Shown here: positions 1 to 8,339 of the stretch, piece by piece
Numbering within the stretch: the first letter of the stretch is position 1
How the letters are laid out: each line of letters starts with the position of its first letter
NCBI RefSeq assembly: GCF_000300275.1
Contig: NZ_AMRN01000015.1
Span: forward strand, 1 to 51,771
DNA length: 51,771 bases
DNA from: Thalassospira profundimaris WP0211
GTDB lineage: Bacteria > Pseudomonadota > Alphaproteobacteria > Rhodospirillales > Thalassospiraceae
Reading direction: 5' to 3'
The notes under the pieces: model-generated
Told to the model about the DNA's origin: nothing
The model's input: only the letters and a program-made list of their open reading frames with translations
The model's database searches: none
Translations under genes and position numbers: made by a program

Positions 1-63
1 TAGGTCACCGCCGGGCCTTCCAAATACAGCATCATATTCCCTATCAACACACACCAAACATCC

Positions 64-108
64 AACGCCGCTTCAAACTTGAGCGGCGTTATCTGTTTAA
101 AAACAGAT
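64..108. other. Two tandem dyads upstream of the tRNA gene
   Basis: A perfect 9-bp stem (AACGCCGCT at 64-72 with AGCGGCGTT at 82-90, 9-nt loop) is followed directly by an 18-bp palindrome at 91-108 (ATCTGTTT AA AAACAGAT). The first may be the terminator of a gene lying left of the window, although it lacks a clean T-tract. The second sits 13 bases before the tRNA and could be part of its promoter region. I assign no specific function. Confidence 0.4.
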
Positions 109-120
109 ATATCACCCTGA

Positions 121-197
<77 letters not shown>

Positions 198-234
198 CTT
201 TTGTTATAACTCGCTCGAAATCCAAATCTGACCG

Positions 235-277
235 AGGCCCCGCAAGCTTAACCGCTTGTGGGGTCTTTGTTTTTTTG
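235..277 (+). terminator. Rho-independent terminator of the tRNA transcript
   Basis: A 13-bp stem (235-247 with 254-266, two G-U pairs, 6-nt loop TTAACC) runs into a T-rich tract at 264-277. It ends the tRNA transcript rightward. The leftward gene ending at 286 has no matching T-tract on its own strand here. Confidence 0.85.
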
Positions 278-285
278 ATTGATCA

Positions 286-852
286 TCACTCAGCGTGCTT
301 CACATTATTGAGGAACCGCACCCAGTGCTCCGGCAGGTCATGAGCACGGGCCCCTTCGCGAAGCAGGGTGATGTAGCGCAGGGACGGATTACCATCCGTT
401 TCCTTCCCCTCTGCGATATAGGTGACGCAGCGCATGCGGTTTCCTTCCCTGTCCTCCGCCTCGGCCCAGAGTTGACGGTAGCGCGGGCCGGGGACCCCTT
501 CGGTGCTGTCCAGCCAGATCAGGTCGCGCCGGGTGATCCGGTAGAGCACGCCCCAGACCTCGCCGCCGGGGCACGGCTCGATATTCGCGGGCGCGGCCTT
601 CCCCTTCGGACGCCCCTCGAGGTTGAAGCGCAGGCGATAGTCCCTGATCCGTCCGGGCCGCCACTCGAGAGGCCGCATGCGGCGGCGCTCGCGAAACGCG
701 CTGTCGTGCATGTTGGCGCCGAAGGCGAAGTACCACACCTGATCCGCGGGCTGTCCCTCTACGCGGAGGCCGGAGCGGCGATACCAGAGCTTGGACAGCC
801 ACCACGACCGGGCGATGCCGCGTCGGAGCGCGCGTTTCAGGATCAAGAACAT
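286..852 (-). CDS. Gamma-glutamylcyclotransferase-like protein (copy 2)
   Basis: 188 aa. After about 40 residues the protein shows the GGCT fold signature YFAFGANM, then GVLYRI and LDSTEG. The Glu in STEG aligns with the catalytic Glu of gamma-glutamylcyclotransferases, which release 5-oxoproline from gamma-glutamyl compounds. It is related to the gene at 3150-3749, from which it is separated by a membrane protein and an MFS permease. The start ATG at 852 overlaps the end of the MFS gene by 10 bases, so it is the last gene of that coupled run. A longer open frame upstream is out of context and was not used. The family assignment rests on the motifs; a role in turnover of glutathione or its metal adducts is inference from the neighbours. 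Confidence 0.75.
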   Translation of the reverse strand: MFLILKRALRRGIARSWWLSKLWYRRSGLRVEGQPADQVWYFAFGANMHDSAFRERRRMRPLEWRPGRIRDYRLRFNLEGRPKGKAAPANIEPCPGGEVWGVLYRITRRDLIWLDSTEGVPGPRYRQLWAEAEDREGNRMRCVTYIAEGKETDGNPSLRYITLLREGARAHDLPEHWVRFLNNVKHAE

Positions 853-2108
853 GGCGCCACCATTTCCTCTTCGATATGGCGCAGGCGCTGGACGGCGATG
901 ACCTGGCCGACGGCGGCCACGGCGCCCGCCACGAAGACCGCAGACAGACCGAGCGCCTCGACCACTGCCGCACCGATGATCGGCGACAGCGCCGCCGGCG
1001 CAACGAGCGCATTGAAGTAGCCGCTGTAGGCGGGCCGTCGGTCGTCCGGCGAGATCTCCCAGAGATATCCCAGATGGGCAATGTTGCCGCCGTTGTTCAC
1101 TGCGCCCAGGACCAGAAAGATCGCCGCGAAGGCGGGAAGGGCGGCGGTTCCGCCCGGAGGCACGACGCCCATCCAGAGGACCGTGAGCAACGGCGCCGCG
1201 ATCGCGAGCGCTGCCGTGACGCCGAGCAGTCGCCGCTTGCCGAGCCGGTCGCCCCACCAGCCCCAGAGCGGGTTGGACAGGAGCGCACCTGCCGTCTGCG
1301 CGCCGAGCAGCATCGCGACCTCCGCCGCAGTGACACCGGCCTGCGTCGCCGCCACCACGTAGAAGGGCAGCGCCATCATGACGGTGCCGTCGAGCCAGCG
1401 CACGCCCACGAAAAGGCGAAAGCGCCGATCCTGCCGGAACACGTCCAACCCCTCCCGGAGGAACTGCCCGAAGCCGGTCGCTTGCTTCGGCTCAGGCGCC
1501 AATGGCTCGCCGGCGGAGACGAAGGAGATCGCCGAGACCAGCAGCAGCCCGGCCCCGGTCAGCAGAACCACCGCGTGTCCGGCGGGGAACGCCAGCGCGT
1601 CGATCGCCCGCCCGGCGACGGCGGCGACGCCGAGGGCCAGCAGCCCGCCCGCGAAGAACCGCAGGGCCAGGAGACGGCTGCGCCGGGCCGATGGAATGGA
1701 GCGAGCGACGATGTCGTTGTAGGGGACCGCGAGGATGCCCCCGACGAAGGCATAGAGCGTCCACAATGTGAAGAACCCGATAACCAGCGAAGACGCTGGC
1801 GTGGGACCGGCCATGAGAACGATGCCGCCAACGCCGATCAGGCAGGCGACCCGGCCGAACGCGCCCAGGGCGTAGAACGGCATGCGCCGTCGCCGGGCTT
1901 GAGCGAACCAGGCGACGAACAACTGCGGGAATAGCCAGCCGTAGCGGGTGATCGCCGCTGTCGCGCCGACCGCGACGGAGCTGCCGGTGAGACCGTGGAC
2001 GAGGCTTGCCATGATCGTTCCGGTATCGACCGCGGCGGCGCCGCCCTGGAAGAAGGCACCGGCGGTGGCGATGCGCGTGAAGCGGCTGGATCGTTCACGG
2101 GCTACCAT
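843..2108 (-). CDS. MFS transporter
   Basis: 421 aa, a usual MFS length, with about 12 hydrophobic segments spaced in two halves and a charged central loop near the middle (EPKQATGFG). The conserved loop after TM8 is visible as NPLWGWWGDRLGKRR, a variant of the MFS loop 2-3/8-9 motif GxxxDRxGRR. The start ATG at 2108 was chosen because it lies inside the last codons of the upstream YbhN-like gene (14-base overlap). The open frame continues further upstream, but only as a shadow of that gene. The substrate cannot be read from the sequence. The position between two GGCT-like genes and downstream of a MerR regulator suggests export of a metabolite or metal-thiol compound, which is inference. Confidence 0.85.
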   Translation of the reverse strand: MVARERSSRFTRIATAGAFFQGGAAAVDTGTIMASLVHGLTGSSVAVGATAAITRYGWLFPQLFVAWFAQARRRRMPFYALGAFGRVACLIGVGGIVLMAGPTPASSLVIGFFTLWTLYAFVGGILAVPYNDIVARSIPSARRSRLLALRFFAGGLLALGVAAVAGRAIDALAFPAGHAVVLLTGAGLLLVSAISFVSAGEPLAPEPKQATGFGQFLREGLDVFRQDRRFRLFVGVRWLDGTVMMALPFYVVAATQAGVTAAEVAMLLGAQTAGALLSNPLWGWWGDRLGKRRLLGVTAALAIAAPLLTVLWMGVVPPGGTAALPAFAAIFLVLGAVNNGGNIAHLGYLWEISPDDRRPAYSGYFNALVAPAALSPIIGAAVVEALGLSAVFVAGAVAAVGQVIAVQRLRHIEEEMVAPCS

Positions 2109-3153
2109 CGGCCGCGACCTTCCGCCGGCCGAGATCGCCGAGACCGACCCCGTGGGCCCAGAGCCCCCAGCCGCCGAAGAGGGCAACGGCCAGCATGTTC
2201 GCCGCCATGACTACGGTGACCATGGCAAGAGCGGTGGCGTCCCCGACCCCGAAGAGGCCGAGCGAGAACACGGCGCCAACGACGAAGCCGGCGGGTACCC
2301 TGGCCATATGCGCAAGAATGACGATGAAACCGAGGATCGCCAGCAAGGCGAGATAGACGAGCGGCTCCAGCACCACGCCGAAGGCGAGGCCCGCCCAGAA
2401 AAGATGCGAGGCCGCGATCAGCTTGATGACGATGCTGGCCATTACGATGGCGGCGCCCCGCCATCGCTCCCGCGGCCAGACGATCCCGTCGGCGAAGGCG
2501 AGCGCGAGCGACCGCGCGCGGACCGAGACTCGCTTCGGCAGGCGGTCGACAAGCACGAGCAGAATCCCGATGCCGGATGCCGACCGGCGCTTGTGGTGCA
2601 CGAGCAGGACGAGTGCCACCACGATCGCCACCGCGCTGCCGCCGGCGCCCAGGAGGAGGCCGAGGCCGATATTGCCGTTCGGGTCGGGGATGACCGCGGC
2701 CGGCACGACGACAACGACGATGCCCGCGAACACCAGCCCGTCGACCAGGCGGTCGATGGCGACCGTGGCCAGCGCGCAGCTCACCGAAATCTTCTGTTTG
2801 CGGGCGACGAGCCACGACCGGACGAAGGGGCTGAGGCCGAGCGGCACGAGGAGGTTGGCGAGATAGCCGGCCATGGTCGCGCCGAACAGGTGCGATGTCC
2901 GGCAGTCGCAGACAGGCGTCAGGATCTGGCGCCACTTCCAGCCCCGGATGACCTGCTCCAGCGTGATCGCCAGGAAGGTGGCGAGCACGAACTCCGGCCG
3001 GGCGGATTGCAGCACCTCGGCGAACTGGCGCCAGTCGAGCCGCCAGGCGAGAAGGGCGATCAGGCCGAGACCGATCGCCGTGCCCAGCCAGTTGAGCCAA
3101 CGGCGGCGCGGCCGCCGCGTCGCCACGGGGGTGGTTTCGTCCAGCTCGATCAC
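2095..3153 (-). CDS. YbhN/UPF0104 (lysylphosphatidylglycerol synthase TM-type) membrane protein
   Basis: 352 aa, almost entirely membrane segments after a basic N-terminus. It resembles the flippase half of MprF and the stand-alone UPF0104/YbhN/AglD proteins: LAITLEQVIRGWKW in the second segment, NLLVPLGLSPFVRSWLV near residue 100, and AIDRLVDG around residue 130. The family is linked to moving lipids or amphipathic compounds across the inner membrane. The GTG start at 3153 shares four bases (GTGA) with the stop of the GGCT-like gene upstream, so translation is probably coupled. There is no synthase domain. The substrate is unknown. Confidence 0.75.
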   Translation of the reverse strand: MIELDETTPVATRRPRRRWLNWLGTAIGLGLIALLAWRLDWRQFAEVLQSARPEFVLATFLAITLEQVIRGWKWRQILTPVCDCRTSHLFGATMAGYLANLLVPLGLSPFVRSWLVARKQKISVSCALATVAIDRLVDGLVFAGIVVVVVPAAVIPDPNGNIGLGLLLGAGGSAVAIVVALVLLVHHKRRSASGIGILLVLVDRLPKRVSVRARSLALAFADGIVWPRERWRGAAIVMASIVIKLIAASHLFWAGLAFGVVLEPLVYLALLAILGFIVILAHMARVPAGFVVGAVFSLGLFGVGDATALAMVTVVMAANMLAVALFGGWGLWAHGVGLGDLGRRKVAADGSP

Positions 3154-3749
3154 GGCCGCGGCTCCACGCGATCCAGGAAAGCGACGTAGCTTTCGGGCAT
3201 ACCTCGCTCGTGTACGGCGGTACGGATCAGCTCCAGATAACCGCGCGAGGGGCGCCCTTCCGGAGCGGGATAGGGGACGCAATATGTGAGGGCGTGGACT
3301 GTCCGGCCATCCTGATCCTCGACGTCGACCCACAAATAGGCGTACTGCCGCCCCTCGCTCGCGTCGAGCCGGACGAACTTGCGGAACGGAAGCAGATAGA
3401 GCACGCCCCAGACGTGTTCGCCAGGCGCTTCCACGATATCGGCCGGAGCCGAGACGCCCGGCTTGCGTCCGCCCGGGGCGACCTGGTCGATCCCCTGGAT
3501 AACCTCCACGAAACGGGCCGACGTGCGTGGACTTCGCCGCCCTGCGACGGCGAACCGCAGGCGGTAGCCGTCCAGCCGGGCGATCCGGGTCTCGATCGGC
3601 GTCATGTGACGACGCTCGCGGAACAGGCGCTCGTTCATGTTGGAGCCGAACGCGAAATACCACACCGGCCCGTCGAGATCGGCCGGCGGCATGCGGCCGC
3701 GGCGCAGATAAAGCCATCTCCGGAGGGCGGACCAGATCAACCGGTTCAT
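3150..3749 (-). CDS. Gamma-glutamylcyclotransferase-like protein (copy 1)
   Basis: 199 aa. It carries WYFAFGSNM at about residue 30 (the GGCT/AIG2-like nucleotide-sized loop), GVLYLL, and LDASEG with the presumed catalytic Glu. It is clearly related to the gene at 286-852 (same N-terminal basic helix, same order of motifs, similar C-terminus ending in a VAFL/VRFL helix), but carries an extra basic insert around residues 75-100. Its ATG at 3749 overlaps the MerR stop by four bases (ATGA) and its stop overlaps the next GTG. A GGCT-type enzyme directly behind a metal-type MerR regulator is unusual. Glutathione or gamma-glutamyl turnover is the family expectation, but the substrate here is not shown. 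Confidence 0.75.
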   Translation of the reverse strand: MNRLIWSALRRWLYLRRGRMPPADLDGPVWYFAFGSNMNERLFRERRHMTPIETRIARLDGYRLRFAVAGRRSPRTSARFVEVIQGIDQVAPGGRKPGVSAPADIVEAPGEHVWGVLYLLPFRKFVRLDASEGRQYAYLWVDVEDQDGRTVHALTYCVPYPAPEGRPSRGYLELIRTAVHERGMPESYVAFLDRVEPRP

Positions 3750-4270
3750 GGCGAACCGGGGTCCCGGCCCTTTCTCTGTCGGGTTCCGCCGGCGTTCGCC
3801 TCACGACCAGCGCGCTTTCGGCCAGGGGCGGGATCCGCGTCGAGGCAGCCACAGCCGTCGCCGGAGCAGCGTCGGACACGCCCGGATCCATCCTTCGACA
3901 GCAGCGTCGTTAGCTTCGTCTGCAAGTCGCTCAACTGGTCGATGCGGCGGGTCACCGTCTCCAGGTGGCCGGTCAGGATCCGACGATAATCGGGGTGCCG
4001 GCTCGGGCAGGTCTCCTCGGCGATCTCGAGGAGGCGGCGTATCTCGTCCAGCCCCAAGTCGAGATGCCGGGCCTGCCGGACGAACCGGAGCCTGGCGAGT
4101 TCCGATTCCGTATAGAGGCGGTTGCCGCCCGTCCGGGCGTTGCCGTCGTGTCGGCGCGGCCGCGGGATCAGGCCGACTTCTTCATAATGGCGGATTGCCT
4201 TCACCGACAGGCCGGTAGCCTCGGCCGCCTCGCCGATCGAGTAGAGTCCGCCGGTCGAATGCTGTTCCAT
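3746..4270 (-). CDS. MerR-family metal regulator (MerR3)
   Basis: 174 aa. The N-terminal winged helix is seen as YSIGEAAEATGLSVKAIRHY followed by EEVGLIPRPRR and RLYTESELARLRFVRQ. A long dimerisation helix then leads to Cys88 (ETCPS) and a C-terminal cysteine cluster CSGDGCGC (Cys135, Cys140, Cys142), consistent with a soft-metal site that does not match CueR, ZntR or Hg-MerR spacing exactly. The start ATG at 4270 lies 8 bases past a strong MerR-type -10, so the transcript is leaderless or nearly so. The gene is first in a run with the GGCT-like, YbhN-like, MFS and second GGCT-like genes, all overlapping. The metal is not predictable. Confidence 0.88.
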   Translation of the reverse strand: MEQHSTGGLYSIGEAAEATGLSVKAIRHYEEVGLIPRPRRHDGNARTGGNRLYTESELARLRFVRQARHLDLGLDEIRRLLEIAEETCPSRHPDYRRILTGHLETVTRRIDQLSDLQTKLTTLLSKDGSGRVRRCSGDGCGCLDADPAPGRKRAGREANAGGTRQRKGRDPGSP

Positions 4271-4277
4271 GTCCACT

Positions 4278-4308
4278 CGTATAAAACCTCCTGTGGGGGG
4301 AGGTTCAA
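4278..4308 (-). promoter_or_regulatory. MerR-type promoter with 19-bp spacer (drives MerR3 run)
   Basis: On the minus strand the -35 is TTGAAC (4303-4308), the spacer is exactly 19 bp and the -10 is TATACG (4278-4283). A perfect 7-7-7 dyad (AACCTCC N7 GGAGGTT) occupies 4285-4305. An over-long spacer holding a dyad is the hallmark of MerR-activated promoters. The predicted transcription start at about 4271 is next to the ATG at 4270. Confidence 0.85.
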
Positions 4309-4319
4309 GCGTCCAACCC

Positions 4320-6860
4320 TCAGACGGACCGCTTTTCCACCCTGTGCCCCAGTCTTGTGACGGCGGCCTCGATCGTGCCCGGGGAGGTGTCGGCGGCGTC
4401 GTAGGCGACCCGGATCGTCTTCGACTTCTCGTCCCCCTCGATACGACCGATCCCCGGCTCGAGCCGCAGGTTGGCTTCGATGGTCTCGATGCAGCCCTGG
4501 CAGTGAATGCTCGGCACCGAGAGCCTGAGCTCCGAACCATTGGTGTCAGGAGTATTCCGGCTTTCCTCGGGGGCCTGCCTGGGATGTTCCGGCACGTGAT
4601 CTGTCCGCGCCTTGCCGCGCGTGAAGACCTGCCCGCCGAACGAGTTGGCGAGCACGAGGGTGACGCTGGCGGCCATGGCGGCCATGGCCCAGGAGGGATG
4701 CACGACCCCGGTGGCCGCGAGCGGCACGCCGACGCCGTTGAAGAAGAACGCGAGCCACAGGTTCTGCACCGTCTTGCGATAGCTCATGCCGCCGATCGTG
4801 ATCGCCTCCGGCACGGCGCCGAGGCGTTCGCCGATCAGCACGACATCGGAGGACTCGATCGCGATGTCGGTGCCCGCGCCGATGGCGATGCCGACATGCG
4901 CCTGCATCAGCGCCGGCGCGTCGTTGATGCCGTCGCCGACCATGGCGACCTGCGCGCCTTGCTCCTGGAGCGCGCGGACCCGCGCTGCCTTGTCCTGCGG
5001 CACGATCTGGGCATGGACCTCTTCGATACCGACCTGACCGGCGACGGCCCTGGCGGTGCGTTCGTTGTCGCCGGTCAGCATGACCGGCGTGATGCCGCGC
5101 CCCTTGAGCTCCGCGATGGCATCCCTCGCGTCCGGCTTGACCGCGTCGGCGATCGCGAGCACCCCGGCGACCACCCCGTCGACCGCGACAAGCACGGCGG
5201 TGTGCGCCTGTGCCTCGTGCCGGTCGAGCATCTCTTCTGCCGGCGCGACGTCGACCCCGCTCGCGCGCAGGAAGCGGGTCGTGCCGACCAGGACCCGGCG
5301 CCCCGCGACGGTCGCCTCGACGCCCTGCCCGGCCGTTGCCTGGAAGTCGCGCGCTTGCGGTATCTCGAGCCCCTGTTCCACCGCGCCGTCGACGATGGCG
5401 CTGGCAAGCGGATGTTCCGAGGCCGACTCGGTGCCCGCAGCCAGGCGCAGGACCTCGTCCCGGCCGAAATCACCGACTGCCTCGGCGGCGACGAGCCGCG
5501 GCTTGCCCTCGGTGAGCGTGCCGGTCTTGTCGAGCACGACATGGGTTATGTCCTTGAGGATCTGAAACGCCTCGCCCGAGCGCATCAGGATGCCGCGCTC
5601 GGCCGCCATGCCGCCACCACGGATCAGCGCCAGCGGCGTCGCCATGCCCAGTGCGCAGGGATAGCCCATCACGAGCACCGTGACCGCGGCATAGATCGCC
5701 GTGACCCACTGCATGGCGCCGCCCCAGGCCAGCGGCGCAAAGCCCCAGAACAGGAGCGCCGCCGCCGATATCCCGAGCACCGCCGGGACGTAGTAGAGCA
5801 GCACCCGGTCGACCAGGACGATGATCCCCGGCTTCATCGCCTTCGCCTCTTCGACGTGGCGCGCGACCTGGCGCAGGAAGCTGTCCTCGCCGGTGCGGGT
5901 GACGCGGATGAGCAGCGTGCCGGTCTGGTTGACGCTGCCGCCGATCACCTCGTCGCCCTGCTTCTTTTCCTCGGGGATCGGCTCGCCCGTGACGATCGAC
6001 TGGTCGACCGCCGACGTGCCGTCCTCCACCGTGCCGTCCACCGGGATGCGGTCGCCGGGGCGCACGCGGACGCGGTCGTCGATCGCGACCTCGTCGATCG
6101 CGACGTCCTCTTCCCGGCCGTCGCGAACAACCCGGGCCGTCGGTGGCTGCATCTCCAGGAGCCGGCGCACGCTCTCCGACGCCTTCGTGCGCACCACGAG
6201 CGAGACGTAGCCGGACAGCAAGTGATAGGTGGTCAGGAACACCACCACGCCGAAGAAGTCGACGGGCGGGAACCCGACGAAGCCGTACCAGCCGAGGAAC
6301 GGTAGCGGGGCGCCGAGGAGGCCGCCGATATAGGCGCCGATGGCGCCGACCGAGAGCAGCACGTGCTGGTTGGTGATGCCGCGCCACGCGGCGCCCCACG
6401 CCATACGGATGATGCGCCGGCCGTTCCAGCCGAAGGTGTAAGTGGCGAACGCCCACGCCGTCCAGGCGTGCCAGTCCTGCATCTGCCAGAGGCCGAGCCA
6501 CATGGCGGCCATCGCGCAGAACATGAGAAGGGCGAGGCTCGCCGCCGAGATCAGGTCGTTGCGCTCCTTGCGCTTGAGGTCGAGTTGCTCGTCGAAGCCG
6601 CCGACCTTGCGCGGGTCGCGCACGATGAAGCCGAGGGCGCGCAACGTGTCCTTGATCCGCGTCTCGTCGGTCTCGTCCGACCGGAACCGCACCAGGGCCT
6701 CCTCGTGGGCGAGGGAGACATGCACCTCCTCGATGCCCTTCTCGCGGCGGAGTCCGCGCTCGATCGCGTTCGTGCAGAACGAGCAGCTCATGCCCCCGAT
6801 CTTGAGTTGCAGGCTCTCGATGCCCCGGTCCCGTGCCTGTTGCGCGATGGCTTCGGCCAT
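4320..6860 (-). CDS. P1B-type heavy-metal ATPase with YPC motif and HMA domains at both ends
   Basis: 846 aa. An N-terminal HMA domain with GMSCSFC (Cys26, Cys29) is followed by the membrane domain, actuator loop (VTGEPI), then GYPCALG with Tyr400-Pro-Cys402 where copper ATPases have CPC, the phosphorylation site DKTGT (Asp444), [16 protein letters not shown], and TM7/8 with [12 protein letters not shown] and [12 protein letters not shown] second HMA domain with CQGC closes the C-terminus (residues about 775-846). An HMA at the C-terminus and Tyr in the transmembrane metal site are both unusual for CopA-type pumps. The gene is the last of the MerR2 run, 9 bases after the preceding gene. It should export a soft metal across the inner membrane, but which one (copper, silver or mercury) is open. 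Confidence 0.9.
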   Translation of the reverse strand: MAEAIAQQARDRGIESLQLKIGGMSCSFCTNAIERGLRREKGIEEVHVSLAHEEALVRFRSDETDETRIKDTLRALGFIVRDPRKVGGFDEQLDLKRKERNDLISAASLALLMFCAMAAMWLGLWQMQDWHAWTAWAFATYTFGWNGRRIIRMAWGAAWRGITNQHVLLSVGAIGAYIGGLLGAPLPFLGWYGFVGFPPVDFFGVVVFLTTYHLLSGYVSLVVRTKASESVRRLLEMQPPTARVVRDGREEDVAIDEVAIDDRVRVRPGDRIPVDGTVEDGTSAVDQSIVTGEPIPEEKKQGDEVIGGSVNQTGTLLIRVTRTGEDSFLRQVARHVEEAKAMKPGIIVLVDRVLLYYVPAVLGISAAALLFWGFAPLAWGGAMQWVTAIYAAVTVLVMGYPCALGMATPLALIRGGGMAAERGILMRSGEAFQILKDITHVVLDKTGTLTEGKPRLVAAEAVGDFGRDEVLRLAAGTESASEHPLASAIVDGAVEQGLEIPQARDFQATAGQGVEATVAGRRVLVGTTRFLRASGVDVAPAEEMLDRHEAQAHTAVLVAVDGVVAGVLAIADAVKPDARDAIAELKGRGITPVMLTGDNERTARAVAGQVGIEEVHAQIVPQDKAARVRALQEQGAQVAMVGDGINDAPALMQAHVGIAIGAGTDIAIESSDVVLIGERLGAVPEAITIGGMSYRKTVQNLWLAFFFNGVGVPLAATGVVHPSWAMAAMAASVTLVLANSFGGQVFTRGKARTDHVPEHPRQAPEESRNTPDTNGSELRLSVPSIHCQGCIETIEANLRLEPGIGRIEGDEKSKTIRVAYDAADTSPGTIEAAVTRLGHRVEKRSV

Positions 6861-6869
6861 GTCCTTCTC

Positions 6870-8339
6870 CTATCTGTCGAGGCTCTCGAGCCGGTTCGCG
6901 GGCAGGAACGTGTCGGCCTGTCCCTCGTGCGGCATCACCAGCATGTTGGCGAGGAACATCGCGTCTGCCGTGCGAAAGCGGCGATCGGAGACGCGCCACG
7001 TCCCGTTCTCGTGTACGACCTCGCCGGCGAAGACCGGTGCGAGGCCGGCTTTCTCCGGTGTCGGCAGCGCCGGATGCGCGAAGGCCGTATCGGGCCAGCC
7101 CTCGCGGTAGCGGGCCGGGACCAGCGGCAGCGGGCTCGCGAGCTGCAGTCTCGCATCGACCAGAACCGTTTCGAGAAACCCCGGATAAAGGCGGTTTGCT
7201 TCCTTCGCGAGATCGCCCGAGCCGTGCCAGCGCATCGCATTCAGCGCTGCCACGACGGCGGCCGTGATGGACGGCGTATAGCTGACGGGCTCGTCCGTGC
7301 GGAACGCGCCGAGCCGGTCGTCCCACTTCGGAAGCAGCCCGGTCTCGAATGCGGTGGCCGCTGCCTTCGCGAACCCGTCATCCCGCAGCAGCCGGCCGGC
7401 CTCGACGAGGCCGTAGACGGCAAGCGCGGCATCGCTCAGCGAGACATTCCGTACCTGCGTCAGCGCGTTGGCGTGGCGACGTGCCAGCGTCAGGGCTTTT
7501 TCGCGGCGTTGCGCGTCGTTCGTGGCGAGCGCGTAGCGGCCCAGCGCCTCGATCGCCAGGGCTTGGTCCCGGGGGGTGTTGGGCGGCAACTGCTCGACGG
7601 CCGCGAGGGCGCGGTCCGACAGCTCGCGATAATCGCCGGCGTCGACGAGCTCGCGCCAGGCCGTGTGCCAGTAGTCCTCGCGCTCGCTCGTCGCGGCGAG
7701 GATCAGGTTGGACACACCCCACAACACCACGGCCTGGTCGTGGGCGCGGGGTTCGGCGAAGGTGCCGTCCGAAGAACGGGCCGCGAACAGGCCCGGGCCG
7801 GTGAGAAGCCGCTCCGCCAGGACCTCGGCCTGCGCCCGGGCTTGCGGCAGCATCATCAGCGCGACGCGCCTGTCCGCCTTGTCGTCATGGAAGTTGAGGT
7901 GGAACGCCGGGCTGGTGATCTTGATCAGCGCCCAGGCCTGGGCGGCCGGCTCCAGCGTCCGGTCGAAGCTCGCGGGACCCCACCGCAATGTCTGCAAATC
8001 CGAGAAGTCGGGCGTCTGTTTCAGCGCCGGGCTTCCGGCGGCATAAACGGCCCCGACGGTGGCCATGTCGGGCATCGGGGGCCGGGCAATGTAACCTGCA
8101 TGCTTCAGGATGTCGTCGGCCGTCGACATGGAGATCGAGAGCGGCTCTCCCAGGCCGCTGAACATCACCGCGTTGGCGAGGGTCGCGCGCGCCGCCCAAT
8201 GGGCCGCGATGTCGACGGTATCCGGTCCGTAATGGACGTCGTCGGCGGCTCTGATGGAGGGAGCGCCCGCGGTCGAGGCGATCACCACGCCGGCGGCGAC
8301 CGCGACTGTGGCGCGGAAAGCGCGCGTGCATGCCATCAT
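6870..8339 (-). CDS. Exported helical protein of unknown function
   Basis: 489 aa. The N-terminus looks like a cleaved signal peptide (basic start, hydrophobic stretch, SIRA-AD cleavage region), so the product is probably periplasmic. The rest is rich in helices with repeated ALA/ALxAL patterns, and the stretch from about residue 280 (SDAALAVYGLVEAG, later SYTPSITAAVVAALNA) recalls alpha/alpha-toroid proteins such as the C-terminal part of DUF255/YyaL proteins. I do not recognise the family. No cysteine metal motif is evident. The start ATG at 8339 overlaps the stop of the CcdA-like gene by four bases, and the P-type ATPase starts 9 bases after its stop, so it is a fixed member of the metal run. 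Confidence 0.7.
   Translation of the reverse strand: MMACTRAFRATVAVAAGVVIASTAGAPSIRAADDVHYGPDTVDIAAHWAARATLANAVMFSGLGEPLSISMSTADDILKHAGYIARPPMPDMATVGAVYAAGSPALKQTPDFSDLQTLRWGPASFDRTLEPAAQAWALIKITSPAFHLNFHDDKADRRVALMMLPQARAQAEVLAERLLTGPGLFAARSSDGTFAEPRAHDQAVVLWGVSNLILAATSEREDYWHTAWRELVDAGDYRELSDRALAAVEQLPPNTPRDQALAIEALGRYALATNDAQRREKALTLARRHANALTQVRNVSLSDAALAVYGLVEAGRLLRDDGFAKAAATAFETGLLPKWDDRLGAFRTDEPVSYTPSITAAVVAALNAMRWHGSGDLAKEANRLYPGFLETVLVDARLQLASPLPLVPARYREGWPDTAFAHPALPTPEKAGLAPVFAGEVVHENGTWRVSDRRFRTADAMFLANMLVMPHEGQADTFLPANRLESLDR

Noticed and set aside
853..1257. N-terminal extension of the 286-852 frame to 323 aa
   Set aside because: The added residues are Arg/Gly-rich shadow coding of the MFS gene on the same strand in another frame, while the GGCT fold begins at the ATG at 852.
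1502..1771. Arg-rich frames on both strands in the MFS and other high-GC genes
   Set aside because: Typical GC-rich shadow frames with biased Arg/Pro/Gly composition and no family.
5470..7326. 618-codon frame opposite in register to the P-type ATPase
   Set aside because: A shadow of the ATPase and its neighbour, low complexity and without domains.
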